In this document: in pieces, positions 1 to 8,477 of the stretch | How the letters are laid out: each line of letters begins with the position of its first letter | Position numbering within the stretch: position 1 is the stretch's first letter | Source: UBA6144 sp964399165 | GTDB lineage: Bacteria; Bdellovibrionota; Bacteriovoracia; Bacteriovoracales; Bacteriovoracaceae | Direction of reading: 5' to 3' | Assembly: GCA_964399165.1 (NCBI GenBank) | Contig: CAYNPO010000010.1 | Span: forward strand, 1-64,000 | DNA: 64,000 nucleotides | Position numbers and translations under genes: made by a program | The notes under the pieces: model-generated | The model's input: only the letters and a program-made list of their open reading frames with translations | Databases searched by the model: none | What the model was told of the DNA's origin: nothing

Positions 1-20
1 GGCGGAGAAGCTCCCAAGGC

Positions 21-542
21 TTAAGCCGAAGCGTCGTTTTCCTTGCGGCGTGCCTGGATGCGGCGGTGCCAGTCATAGGCACCGGCCAGCAGGAACGCTG
101 ACAGGACGGCATTCAGGATGTGGTCTGACGTGCCTTGCTCGTGCCAACCGGGGATGATGCGGAGAAGGTAGGCTTCATCGCCCTCGAAGCCCACGCTGGG
201 CGTGCCGGGAGTCCCAAAGATGAAGCCCGCGAGCGCGTGGAGACCGAACACCAGGCCGAAGCCCAAGCAGGTCCGGAAAGCCGTGCGCCGTTTGTTCAGA
301 TGACCGCTCCAGACCAGCAGCGCGCCGGCGGCCGTGATGAAAAGACCGTAGAGCGGGCCGATATGGAAGCCCCACACGCCGCTGAACAAGATGCCGCCCA
401 GCCCGAGCACGAACAAGAACGAGCCCACGATGAGGCTGATGGTTTGCGTGGTGTTTTTGGGACGCCCCACCCGTGGCGGATGGGAATTATCCACGTAACG
501 GTGTTCCGCGTGGTGGCGACCGAGTGCGTGTGTCCTTGCCAT
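21..542 (-). CDS. Four-helix membrane protein, DUF4383-like
   Basis: A 173-residue protein with about 30 hydrophilic residues followed by four hydrophobic segments at roughly 33-55, 62-79, 91-110 and 140-156, and a basic C-terminal tail. The size, helix count and a Gly-Pro-Leu-Tyr-Gly-Leu-Phe turn after helix one resemble the small DUF4383 membrane proteins, whose function is unknown. The ATG start has a strong AAGGAGG site just upstream. It lies downstream of the minus-strand tRNA and is probably a single gene. I infer an inner-membrane location. The family assignment is by general resemblance only; that it is a real gene is much safer. Confidence 0.6.
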   Translation of the reverse strand: MARTHALGRHHAEHRYVDNSHPPRVGRPKNTTQTISLIVGSFLFVLGLGGILFSGVWGFHIGPLYGLFITAAGALLVWSGHLNKRRTAFRTCLGFGLVFGLHALAGFIFGTPGTPSVGFEGDEAYLLRIIPGWHEQGTSDHILNAVLSAFLLAGAYDWHRRIQARRKENDASA

Positions 543-700
543 AGGATCCTCCTTCGCATTTTCCTGATTTTAAGTCGGCACGAGGAGGTTGGAAGGGTCC
601 CGAGGCCCGACAGCGGCCTGTGGAAGTTCGGTCGAGCCTGGTGGCATTATGCCACCGATTTAATTCGCTCAGGCGCGGCCGGAAGCTTGGACATATGTTA

Positions 701-776
701 TGGTGGGACCAACAGGACTTGAACCTGTAACCACCCGGTTATGAGCCGGGAGCTCTAACCATTGAGCTATAGTCCC
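701..776 (-). tRNA. tRNA with CAT anticodon (Met or lysidine-modified Ile2)
   Basis: Read on the minus strand, the 76 bases fold as a full cloverleaf. There is a 7-bp acceptor stem (one G-U pair), a GCTC/GAGC D stem, a CCCGG/CCGGG anticodon stem with loop CTCATAA, an ACAGG/CCTGT T stem with loop TTCAAGT, and an encoded CCA end at 701-703. The anticodon is CAT. It is an elongator-type tRNA, either methionine or the isoleucine species whose C34 is changed to lysidine by TilS. I cannot separate the two by eye; the GG-CTCATAA-CC arm is seen in many Ile2 tRNAs. Confidence 0.95.
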
Positions 777-795
777 TTAGACGAGGTTATACACC

Positions 796-1587
796 ATGGG
801 CCGCGCCTTCACCAAGTACTCGTCCAACGGCAACCATTTCGTGCTGCTCGACGGGATGCGCGGTTCTCCAGCCCCCACGGCGCAGGAAGTGCGCGAGCTG
901 TGCGACCCCATTTTCGGGGTGGGCGCGGATGGCGTCGCGCACATCTCCCCGGGCCCCGCTGGGAGCGCCTTCCGCTTCCGACTGTGGAATGCGGACGGTG
1001 GTGAGGCCGAAATGTGCGGCAACGCTTCCAGGGCCGCCGCGCGCCACTACTTCATCCACCACGCCGCCGAGGACTTCCACCTGGTTTTCACCACCATGAA
1101 TGGGACTTACGAGGCTTTGCGCGAAGGGGCCTTCCTGTGGGTCAAAATGACAGAGAAAAAGCAGGACCTCACGTTGGACCCCGCGCTCTTCAAGGACTTC
1201 CAACGCTGGCATTACGTGAACACGGGTGTTCCTCACCTGGTGCTGCAAGTCCCCTCCCTGGCGGATTTTGACATTGAGAAGGAAGCGCCCCACTGGCGCC
1301 ACCACGCCGTGTTTCCCCGCGGGACCAACGTGGACTTCATTGCAGTCGACGATCCCACTAAGCCCGTGGTCCAAATGCGGGTGTTCGAACGGGGCGTGGA
1401 GCGCGAGACCTGGTCTTGTGGCACGGGCGTCGCCGCCGTAGCCTGGGCGTGTCGGGACTTCTTTGGCTGGGAAAAAGCCGTGACGGTAACCGCCCGGGGT
1501 GGGGTTCATCACGTCCGCTGGGACGAGGAAGGCTCGCTTTGGTACAGCGGGTCTATCAAGCTCTGTTTTGCGGGTGAGACACCCTAG
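796..1587 (+). CDS. dapF: Diaminopimelate epimerase DapF
   Basis: This enzyme interconverts LL- and meso-diaminopimelate in the cytoplasm, the last step before meso-DAP is used for peptidoglycan and lysine. The 263-residue length is normal for the family. The N-terminal NGNHF-type motif, the first catalytic cysteine in MCGNASR (C74) and the second in WSCGTGV (C208) are both present, giving the two-cysteine epimerase mechanism. The gene starts 20 bases past the opposite-strand tRNA. Its stop is one base from the stop of the convergent lipoprotein gene, so there is no room for a separate terminator. DAP use fits a Gram-negative cell wall. Confidence 0.95.
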   Translation: MGRAFTKYSSNGNHFVLLDGMRGSPAPTAQEVRELCDPIFGVGADGVAHISPGPAGSAFRFRLWNADGGEAEMCGNASRAAARHYFIHHAAEDFHLVFTTMNGTYEALREGAFLWVKMTEKKQDLTLDPALFKDFQRWHYVNTGVPHLVLQVPSLADFDIEKEAPHWRHHAVFPRGTNVDFIAVDDPTKPVVQMRVFERGVERETWSCGTGVAAVAWACRDFFGWEKAVTVTARGGVHHVRWDEEGSLWYSGSIKLCFAGETP

Positions 1588-1588
1588 G

Positions 1589-2677
1589 CTAATCGCCACC
1601 TCGGTCTTCGTTCCTGCGCCAGCGCCATTGACCTGGGAAGTAGCTCAGGGGAGTTTCCTGCCAGTTTCGTCCGTTCGCCCACGTGATGCCCGGGTGACAG
1701 GACGACCAGTTGATGATGCCCACGTTGTTGCCGCATTCGTTGAGCACGCTCTGCAAGCGACCCGCCTCGATTTCATCGAGCTTGCGGGAGGTTTCGTCTA
1801 CGGTGTTGATGAGGGAAGCCATGGACCTTTGGCGTTCTTCGCTGGAGGCGCGCTGAAACGGGATCTCGCGGCCCGAACAGAGGGAGCTGCCCCCCAACAC
1901 GCTCTCCGTGCAGGATCCTCTGCGGGTGACGGTAGCACGCAAGGTAACCGCTCCCAGGTATTTGGCGGGCATTTGCTGTGACCGGCGGCCTTCCCGTTCA
2001 AACCCCACGCGCATGAGCTCCGACGCGTTGGCGCAAGAGCCTGCCTCAGACAACTCGCGCATGGCCCTCCCGAACGCTTCCACGAAGAGGCTGGATTTCT
2101 GGAAATCGTCCCCCACGCTCAATGGGAAATGGAAGATGGATTGTTGTGCATGGGATTGGTTGCGACCCCTGAGCGAAAACTGATGCCGCTCCGGGATTTG
2201 GACATAGCCCAGATGCTCCTCCACCCGATTCAGATGCACGCGCAAGGCTGCATGGAGGGAGTCATAGTCTCGGGCCGCTTCAATCTGGCGGATCCAGGCG
2301 GCCTTCTCCTGTTCCGAGCTGAAGAGTAGTTCCTGGAAGGTCTTCGCCCGCAGCTCCCCCAGCAAGGCGGACTTGTAGCCGAAGCTGGCGGCTTTGTGGC
2401 CCTCAAGGATCTCCAGGCGTTCCAGCTCCGCATCCAGGCTGTTCTGAATGATCGCCATGCGCAGAGAGGGAAGGAAAAGGCGCTGGCCATCTCGTCCGGC
2501 GAAGGCGCGGTCTGCGGCTTCCAACCGCATTCTTGTGGTCTGAAGAAGCTCCCGATCGTGCTCTAAGCAGGCTTCGACGCTCACCGTGGAGGCAGGCTTT
2601 CTGAGTGTCGAAAGCGGGGCGTTCGAGCAGGCGCTAGTGGTTAGGAGGGTAACGAGCAACAACAGGGTGTTTTTCAT
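1589..2677 (-). CDS. Putative lipoprotein of unknown function
   Basis: A 362-residue protein beginning with a short basic and hydrophobic signal and a lipobox ending in TSAC (cysteine about residue 17), so it should be a lipid-anchored envelope protein. The mature part is rich in Glu, Arg and Leu with long helical stretches in the first 200 residues, then a region with several cysteines. I recognise no family. It is convergent with dapF and its 5' end faces the tlyA gene, with 96 bases between the two start codons. The clean signal peptide, long open frame and codon use support a real gene. Confidence 0.7.
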   Translation of the reverse strand: MKNTLLLLVTLLTTSACSNAPLSTLRKPASTVSVEACLEHDRELLQTTRMRLEAADRAFAGRDGQRLFLPSLRMAIIQNSLDAELERLEILEGHKAASFGYKSALLGELRAKTFQELLFSSEQEKAAWIRQIEAARDYDSLHAALRVHLNRVEEHLGYVQIPERHQFSLRGRNQSHAQQSIFHFPLSVGDDFQKSSLFVEAFGRAMRELSEAGSCANASELMRVGFEREGRRSQQMPAKYLGAVTLRATVTRRGSCTESVLGGSSLCSGREIPFQRASSEERQRSMASLINTVDETSRKLDEIEAGRLQSVLNECGNNVGIINWSSCHPGITWANGRNWQETPLSYFPGQWRWRRNEDRGGD

Positions 2678-2773
2678 GGATTTCTCATCGCCCGAGGGAG
2701 ACAGAACTTGAGGTATGCCCGACTAAAATCCTTGATCATTCGTGCCATTACGGTGTGTAAGAGGAGGAAAGGG

Positions 2774-3496
2774 GTGGGATTGAAACAGCGGGCCGACAAA
2801 GAATTGGTGGATCGGGGCTTGGTGGCCACCAGGGCCCAGGCTAAATCCCTCATTGAAATGGGGAAGGTGCGCGCAGGGAACCGTACGTTGGCGAAGGCTG
2901 GCGAACTGGTGGGAGCTGGAGAGGCGCTTTCCGTAGAGGCACCCGTTTACGTGGGGCGCGGGGCCTTCAAGCTTGAAGCCGCTTTGTCTGGGTTTGGCAT
3001 TTCGCCCCTTGGCCAGAGCGTGGTGGACGTGGGCGCCAGCACCGGCGGGTTCACGGAAGTGCTCCTCGCAGCCGGCGCCGTCCAAGTGTGGGCCGTTGAC
3101 GTGGGACATGGCCAGCTGGCGGAGAAGTTGCGTTCCGATCCGCGGGTGGTGAACCTCGAAGGCACGCACATCCTCGAGTGGGGAGGCGTGCTGGATGGTT
3201 TGGACGGCGCCGTGATGGATTTGTCCTTCATCTCCGTTACCAAAGTCTTACCGCACTTGCGCACACTGCTTCGCCCTGGGGCGTGGGCAATCGTGCTGGT
3301 GAAACCCCAGTTCGAGGCCGGAAGCGCGCGTCTCCCGAAGGATGGGGTGCTGAAGGATCCCGTCGTCCAATCAGAAGTCCTGCGGGAGGTGCTGGAGTCC
3401 GCTACCAAGGCTGGTTGGTCGGTGGAGGGTCAGATGGAGTCGCCCATCGAAGGGAAGGACGGCAACCGCGAATTCCTGGTGCTTCTCAGGAACTGA
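2774..3496 (+). CDS. tlyA: TlyA-family rRNA 2'-O-methyltransferase
   Basis: TlyA enzymes methylate ribose 2'-OH groups of cytidines in 16S and/or 23S rRNA using S-adenosylmethionine; many are misnamed haemolysins. The protein has an N-terminal S4 RNA-binding domain (RADKEL-VDRGL, then SLIEMGKV) followed by an FtsJ-like Rossmann fold with the SAM loop VDVGASTGGFTE and later a DLSFIS strand and VKPQFE segment. I chose the GTG start at 2774 because AGGAGG lies six bases upstream and it gives the usual short N-terminus. An in-frame ATG at 2708 would add 22 residues lacking family character. It is convergent with, and directly abuts, the next gene. Confidence 0.92.
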   Translation: MGLKQRADKELVDRGLVATRAQAKSLIEMGKVRAGNRTLAKAGELVGAGEALSVEAPVYVGRGAFKLEAALSGFGISPLGQSVVDVGASTGGFTEVLLAAGAVQVWAVDVGHGQLAEKLRSDPRVVNLEGTHILEWGGVLDGLDGAVMDLSFISVTKVLPHLRTLLRPGAWAIVLVKPQFEAGSARLPKDGVLKDPVVQSEVLREVLESATKAGWSVEGQMESPIEGKDGNREFLVLLRN

Positions 3497-4780
3497 TTAG
3501 AGCTCAAAGTCCAGCCGCACGTTCAGGCTGTTGGTGGTGACCACCCGGGAGATGCCGTTGATGCGTCTGAGTTGGGCGTCGTCCAACCATAGGAACTCGT
3601 AGTCCACGTGCAAGGGCCCGGTCAGTTGCCAGCTGGCGGTGAAGCGATTCTGGGAGAGGTTGTCTGCGGTGTCCAGTTCCCAGGACCCAATGTCTTGCAT
3701 GGGCCGCCAGCGCAACTCGTTGGTGAGGTGGAAGTGTGGGTTCACTTCGATGTCCATGTACCAGCGGAAAGCGTGGCGCAGGCCGTTCTCGTCGGCTCCC
3801 TGCTCGCGGTCGCCAGGGAAGGCCACCACGTGTTGGCGGGTGTCGTAGGTGGGGGCCCAGGAGAGCTCCATGCGCTTGAGGGTCTTGCCGGGTTCGCGGC
3901 GCCAGGTGAAGCCCAAGGGCGCGAAGAGGATTTGGCGTTGGGGGGCCCAGTCCTCGCCGTAGCGGGCCTGGCGCCAGTTCAGGTCGCTGAAGGCGTCCCA
4001 CGCGGGCGTGAGGTTTCTCACCGTGAAGGTGCCTCGGGCCTCGGTGGATTCGTTGCGGAATTCCTCGCCGGAGCGTTTCTCCGCGGCGGTGAGGGTGCTG
4101 CGGTCGAAGGTCAGGCGCAGCCCATACTTGCCGCCCTCGTTTTCGAGGCGGCCGCCGAAGCGCACGGTCTTCACGTCGGTGGGACCGCTCTGCACGCTCC
4201 ACGGCGAGGCGAAGACGGAGCCTTTCATGACTTTCAGGTCTCGCTTGAGGCGGTCCTTGTCGAAGGTTTTTTCCACGAACATGGCCGGAGCACCCTTCTT
4301 CTCCTGGTGCAGCTGCGGATCATCGGTCAACCCAGCGGGCAGGTCGTTCTTGAGCGCCGACTTCTCCGGGGGCATGAGCTTCTTCTCGTCGAAGTCAGGC
4401 AGGCGCGTGTGGTCCTGGGCCTTTAGCGCCTCCACGTGGGGCGCGGGTTCCGAGGCGTCGATGCCCTCGAGCACGTAGGCGAAGTCCTTGGAGACGAGTT
4501 CGGGGTCCACCACGCGGTAGAGGCGCCAATGGGAGGTGAGCATGCCCACCTTCACACACAAGCCCCGGGCCACGTAACCGGCGGTGCCTTTGAGTTTGCC
4601 ATGGCTACCCACTTGCACGCCGTCCTCCACCCCGCGGTTGAGCACCACCACGTTGCCGGGGTGGTGGGTGAGGATTTTCACGCCCTGGAGATTCTCATTC
4701 AAAATGAGCGCGGGGGCTGAAAGAGGTAGGAGGGCGAGGAGCCATCCCGCCATCCATGGCAGGCGTTGCAGAAGGGGCAT
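3497..4780 (-). CDS. Secreted protein with probable beta-barrel C-terminal half
   Basis: A 427-residue protein with a signal peptide of about 24 residues ending near APALI. Residues about 25-90 look like a small beta domain with repeated Val-Gly-Gly patterns. The middle (about 110-180) is charged and probably linker. From about residue 200 to the end there are alternating polar and aromatic strands (for example WELDTADNLSQNRF, then RLDFEL at the C-terminus) typical of outer-membrane barrels. A C-terminus in Phe-Glu-Leu is less usual than terminal Phe. I recognise no named family. The stop abuts that of tlyA. Confidence 0.65.
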   Translation of the reverse strand: MPLLQRLPWMAGWLLALLPLSAPALILNENLQGVKILTHHPGNVVVLNRGVEDGVQVGSHGKLKGTAGYVARGLCVKVGMLTSHWRLYRVVDPELVSKDFAYVLEGIDASEPAPHVEALKAQDHTRLPDFDEKKLMPPEKSALKNDLPAGLTDDPQLHQEKKGAPAMFVEKTFDKDRLKRDLKVMKGSVFASPWSVQSGPTDVKTVRFGGRLENEGGKYGLRLTFDRSTLTAAEKRSGEEFRNESTEARGTFTVRNLTPAWDAFSDLNWRQARYGEDWAPQRQILFAPLGFTWRREPGKTLKRMELSWAPTYDTRQHVVAFPGDREQGADENGLRHAFRWYMDIEVNPHFHLTNELRWRPMQDIGSWELDTADNLSQNRFTASWQLTGPLHVDYEFLWLDDAQLRRINGISRVVTTNSLNVRLDFEL

Positions 4781-4817
4781 GCTCCCATTTTAGCGGGAAT
4801 CTCGTCGCGCGGAAGGG

Positions 4818-5318
4818 TTAATACGTCAGGACGGAGTGTAGGGGCAAACCCTGCGCCTTGTAGTTGTTCAAAAAGCTCAGGTTGATGAACACACTCATGG
4901 CGCGGACGTCGAAGCCATTGCGCTGACAGAGGGCGCGGGTGGCGTTCAGAGTGCCGCCCGTGGCAAGCACATCGTCTACCAGTAGGACGCGGGCGGGGGA
5001 GGCGTTCACGGCCATCTCCAGCGTGTCGGTGCCGTATTCTAGTGCGTAGCTTTCCGCTACCACGGGCGGGGGGAGCTTACCCTTCTTGCGGACGGGTATG
5101 AAGCCCTTGCCCTTCTGCATCGCCATGGCGGAGCCCAGGATGAAGCCACGGGATTCGATTCCCACCACCACATCGATCTCATGCCAGGGAAGGCCTTCAG
5201 ACATGGAGCTGACCAGCGCGGGGAAGTGGTCCTTCATGAGCGGCATGATGTCCTTGAACATGACGCCAGCTTTGGGGAAGTCGGGAACGTTGCGGATGTG
5301 TTTTTCCAACGGGTGCAT
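4818..5318 (-). CDS. apt: Adenine phosphoribosyltransferase
   Basis: A cytoplasmic salvage enzyme that makes AMP from adenine and PRPP. The protein has the family's opening IRNVPDFPKAGV, the GIESRGFI segment, the RKKGKLPP flexible loop, and the PRPP-binding motif LLVDDVLATGGT. I chose the ATG at 5318 (166 residues) because AGGAGG lies just upstream and the product then matches the usual APT N-terminus. An ATG 18 bases further upstream would add six residues and place the Shine-Dalgarno sequence inside the gene. The small secreted-protein gene upstream on the same strand ends only 43 bases away, so the two may be cotranscribed. Confidence 0.95.
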   Translation of the reverse strand: MHPLEKHIRNVPDFPKAGVMFKDIMPLMKDHFPALVSSMSEGLPWHEIDVVVGIESRGFILGSAMAMQKGKGFIPVRKKGKLPPPVVAESYALEYGTDTLEMAVNASPARVLLVDDVLATGGTLNATRALCQRNGFDVRAMSVFINLSFLNNYKAQGLPLHSVLTY

Positions 5319-5361
5319 GCGGCCTCCTGGGATCATCCAGTGGTACCGCGGGAGACGGCCG

Positions 5362-5634
5362 TCAGTCGAGTGAAAGCTCCATGGGGGGGAGCTCCATGCG
5401 GCGCACTTTGAGGGGACGCAGTGATGGGTGCACGCTGGCCAGGGCCCGCTGGGCGCTGCCGCGGGCCTCTAGGTCCTGGCTGCGGGACTGGGCTTGTTCT
5501 TTGCGGGCACTCTCGCGAGTAATGACGCCCGCGCGCACCATGTTTTCTAGGCGCTCCCATGCTTCCCGGCCGGGATCGGCGGAGGCGGACAGTGCCAAGG
5601 ACAAGCTGAATATGGTGGCGAGCAGGCGGACCAT
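5362..5634 (-). CDS. Small secreted protein of unknown function
   Basis: A 90-residue product with a typical signal peptide (hydrophobic run ending Ala-Ser-Ala around residue 19) and a mature part of about 70 residues. The mature part is highly charged and probably helical, then ends with two similar Met-Glu-Leu stretches. No family is recognised. It lies just upstream of apt on the same strand and downstream of the trypsin-like protease gene, so it may be part of a loose minus-strand transcription unit. Confidence rests on the signal peptide and the orderly neighbour spacing. Confidence 0.55.
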   Translation of the reverse strand: MVRLLATIFSLSLALSASADPGREAWERLENMVRAGVITRESARKEQAQSRSQDLEARGSAQRALASVHPSLRPLKVRRMELPPMELSLD

Positions 5635-5700
5635 GGAAGGCTTATCGGATCCCCCGAGGGGGAATGAAGGGAAAACCGGCCGTCGAAACTTTCGACACCC

Positions 5701-6543
5701 TCAGCGCAGGTGGCGGGAAATCCGGCGGTGGAAGCGCTCTGGCAGGGCGGAGACGGGGACGAAATGTTCGCCGCCCAGACTGCCGCCGGCGAGGGGGAAG
5801 CGCGCCGAGGCGTTGCAGCCCCGCACGTAGTCGGGCACGAAATCCGTCTCGCCGCTCACGAAAACACCCACCAGTTGACCTTCCATCGAGAACACCGGGG
5901 AGCCGGAGTTGCCCTCAAATGCATCAATGGAAGCACGCCAGTCGTCATCGGCGTACATGGTTACCGCGGCGGGACCTGTGGTCTTGAGGGGAAGGCCCAA
6001 GGGATGGCCAAGCAGGAAGACCTGGGAAGGCGTGGCGGACTCCGCGCTTACGGGCTGCGGGGCGCGTGCTTGGCGCTCTCTCAGGCGCACCAGCGCCACA
6101 TCGAGGCGGCGGTCGCGCTCAAGCACTTCCGCGCAAGCGGAACCCTCGCCCAATTCCACTCGCAAACCTTGGGTACGTTCCAGTGTGTAATCAAAGTACC
6201 AGGACAGGTTCTCGCAGTGGGCGCGGGACTCCACGCAATGGCCGGCGGTGAGGATGAGGTCCGGCGCCACCAGGATTCCGGTGCAGGCACCGAGGCTGGG
6301 TTGGTCGTCAAAGGCTTCCCCTGGGCAGAGGTCGTAGCGGAGAGCGGCCGAAGGCGCGTTCACCCAGGGCAGGGGCTGGCCTTGGAGCCTCCGGGCCGTG
6401 ATGCCGACGGCGACGGGCGACGCCAAAGCCTGGGAGGGGGCGCCTTCCCGTCGATCGTCCTCCCCATACAGGGCGATGGGGCTCCAGGTCGCCGAATGGG
6501 CGGCGGCGGAAAGGGTTATCCAGAGGGAGAAAATGAGTCCCAT
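5701..6543 (-). CDS. Secreted trypsin-like serine protease (S1)
   Basis: An exported endopeptidase of the chymotrypsin/trypsin fold. After a signal peptide (about residues 1-18) comes a short pro-region and then the catalytic domain. Visible triad residues are His102 in LTAGHC, Asp148 in RRLDVALVRL and Ser213 in EGNSGSP. Cysteine pairs near CTGI and AGHC are in the usual places. The serine motif is GNSGSP, closer to the V8/DegP style than to classic GDSGGP. At 280 residues it is a single-domain protease with no PDZ. It is one of three S1 proteases in this window and probably acts in the periplasm or outside the cell. Confidence 0.9.
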   Translation of the reverse strand: MGLIFSLWITLSAAAHSATWSPIALYGEDDRREGAPSQALASPVAVGITARRLQGQPLPWVNAPSAALRYDLCPGEAFDDQPSLGACTGILVAPDLILTAGHCVESRAHCENLSWYFDYTLERTQGLRVELGEGSACAEVLERDRRLDVALVRLRERQARAPQPVSAESATPSQVFLLGHPLGLPLKTTGPAAVTMYADDDWRASIDAFEGNSGSPVFSMEGQLVGVFVSGETDFVPDYVRGCNASARFPLAGGSLGGEHFVPVSALPERFHRRISRHLR

Positions 6544-6647
6544 GCCTCATTCTAGGTCGCCCCGGCGGTGGCCCATCCAGGGGCCGTAAAGATTACCGGC
6601 GACGTCTCGTCGGGCAAAAATTGCTCCGCGGGGAGCACTGAGTTCTA

Positions 6648-6656
6648 TGCTATGAT
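6648..6656 (+). promoter_or_regulatory. Extended -10 promoter element for asnB
   Basis: The bases TGCTATGAT form an extended -10 element (TG-N-TATGAT) in the divergent gap between the protease and asnB. It would start transcription about 30-35 bases before the asnB ATG. A convincing -35 box at 17 bases is not seen, as is common with extended -10 promoters. This is a prediction from pattern alone. Confidence 0.4.
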
Positions 6657-6696
6657 TTTCGTTGGGGATTCCCCCCGGCCCAAGGATGTGCCTCCC

Positions 6697-8295
6697 ATGT
6701 GCGGTTTGTTCGGTTCCCTCGGCAACGCCCTCAAACTCCCTGAGTTCCAGGACGCGTTCGCGCGCCTGCGCCACCGTGGCCCCGACGACACCCGGATCAT
6801 CCAACCCGACGGCGAAGTCACCCTGGCCTTCCACCGTCTCGCCATCATGGACACGAGCCATGCCGGCGACCAACCCTTCAAAGACGTGGAGCGCGCCGTG
6901 TGGCTCCTGTGCAACGGCGAGGTCTATAACTACCCTGCGCTTTACGAAGCCTACAAAGACACCTACCCCTTCGTGTCCCACTCCGACTGCGAACCCATCC
7001 TGCCCCTCTACCGCCAGTACGGCATCGCCGAGACCGCGCGCCGGCTCGACGCTGAGTTCGCTTTGATCATCTGGGACGGCGAGAAGAAAAAACTCTTCGC
7101 GGCCCGTGACCCCATCGGGATCCGCCCGCTGTTCTACGGCAACTCCATGGTGGACGGGAAAATCATGTTCGCCTCCGAGGCGAAAGTGCTCGCTCCCCTG
7201 TGCCATGACGTGAAGCCTTTCCCGCCAGGCCATTACTACGACGGAGACGGCAATTTCGTTTGCTATCGCAAGATCACCGATGTTCCCAAGTACACCACTG
7301 ATTCTCAGGAGCGCGTACTCAAAGAAATCCGCGAGCGCCTGATCGAAGGCGTGCGCAAGCGCCTGGTGGCCGACGTGCCCGTGGGCTACCTCCTATCCGG
7401 CGGCCTGGATTCTTCCCTCGTGTGCGGCATCGCGGCCCACATCCTGAGGAAGCCCTTGGTCACCTTTTCCGTGGGCCTCAACAAGAACCCCATCGACCTG
7501 CCGTACGCCAAGAAGGTCGCCGACTTCATCAAGAGCACCCACCACGAGGTCTACTTCACTGAGGAGGACACCCTCGCCGTGGTTCGCGACGTGATCAAGC
7601 ACCTGGAGACCTGGGACATCACCACCGTGCGTGCGTCCATCGGCATGTACCTCGTGTGCAAGTACATCCACGAGAAAACCAAGATCAAAGTGGTCCTCAC
7701 CGGCGAGGTGAGCGACGAGATCTTCGGCTACAAGTACACCGACTTCGCACCTAACGGCGCTGAGTTTCAGAAAGAAGCTGTGAAGCGCGTGGATGAGTTG
7801 TACATGTATGACGTACTTCGCGCCGACCGCTGCATTTCTGCCCATTCCATCGAGGCGCGCGTCCCGTTCGCCGACTTGGACTTCGTCTCCTACTGCATGT
7901 CCATCCCCCCCGAGATGAAGATGAACACCACGGGCATGGGGAAATACATCCTGCGCAAGGCTTTCGATGGCATGAACATCCTGCCCGAGGAGATCCTGTG
8001 GCGCGAGAAGGCCGCCTTCTCGGACGCCGTGGGGCACTCCATGGTGGACACGCTTAAGGCCTACGCTGAGAGAAAGTACACCGAGTATGATCTTGCCCGG
8101 GCCAAGATCGCGTACCCGCACGGCACGCCTTTCACCAAGGAGTCCCTGTGGTATCGGGAGATCTTCGAGGAGATGTATCCGGGCCGCGCGGCGATGGTGA
8201 AAGATTTTTGGATGCCGAACAAGAGTTGGGAAGGGTGCAATGTCAGCGACCCTTCCGCCCGCGTGCTCTCCAACTACGGCAAGTCGGGCGTATAA
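6697..8295 (+). CDS. asnB: Asparagine synthase (glutamine-hydrolysing)
   Basis: This enzyme makes asparagine from aspartate, ATP and glutamine-derived ammonia. I chose the ATG at 6697 because it places cysteine at position 2 (MCGLFGS), the N-terminal nucleophile of the class II glutaminase domain exposed after methionine removal; an earlier in-frame ATG would bury it. The glutaminase domain runs to about residue 200 with RHRGPDD. The synthetase domain follows with the pyrophosphate loop LSGGLDSSL and then TGEVSDEIFGY. The 532-residue length is close to E. coli AsnB. An extended -10 element lies just upstream and a long hairpin follows the gene. Confidence 0.95.
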   Translation: MCGLFGSLGNALKLPEFQDAFARLRHRGPDDTRIIQPDGEVTLAFHRLAIMDTSHAGDQPFKDVERAVWLLCNGEVYNYPALYEAYKDTYPFVSHSDCEPILPLYRQYGIAETARRLDAEFALIIWDGEKKKLFAARDPIGIRPLFYGNSMVDGKIMFASEAKVLAPLCHDVKPFPPGHYYDGDGNFVCYRKITDVPKYTTDSQERVLKEIRERLIEGVRKRLVADVPVGYLLSGGLDSSLVCGIAAHILRKPLVTFSVGLNKNPIDLPYAKKVADFIKSTHHEVYFTEEDTLAVVRDVIKHLETWDITTVRASIGMYLVCKYIHEKTKIKVVLTGEVSDEIFGYKYTDFAPNGAEFQKEAVKRVDELYMYDVLRADRCISAHSIEARVPFADLDFVSYCMSIPPEMKMNTTGMGKYILRKAFDGMNILPEEILWREKAAFSDAVGHSMVDTLKAYAERKYTEYDLARAKIAYPHGTPFTKESLWYREIFEEMYPGRAAMVKDFWMPNKSWEGCNVSDPSARVLSNYGKSGV

Positions 8296-8434
8296 CCGCA
8301 ATCACTTGAAGAAACGGTCACCGTTCAGGATGGCGATCACGTCGGCGCGGGAGCCGGTGAAACAGGCCGTCCCGCGGAACAGGGTCCTTCGGAGTCCCTA
8401 GGACTGCAAATTCTTTGGGGGAAGAATGGAACTT

Positions 8435-8473
8435 AACGCGAGTTCACCTCCGCTGCGGAGGTGAACTTGCGTT
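8435..8473. terminator. Long near-perfect hairpin between convergent genes
   Basis: The two 19-base arms (8435-8453 and 8455-8473) are inverted repeats with a single mismatch that becomes a G-U pair in one RNA strand, separated by one base. It sits between the 3' ends of asnB (plus) and the propeller protein gene (minus). It probably ends or protects both transcripts. There is no strong T run on either side, so it is not a textbook intrinsic terminator. Confidence 0.5.
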
Positions 8474-8477
8474 AGGA

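Noticed and set aside
640..656. Palindrome GGTGGCA-TTA-TGCCACC between the tRNA and the first gene
   Set aside because: It could be a terminator or operator but has no T tail for the tRNA strand and no other support.
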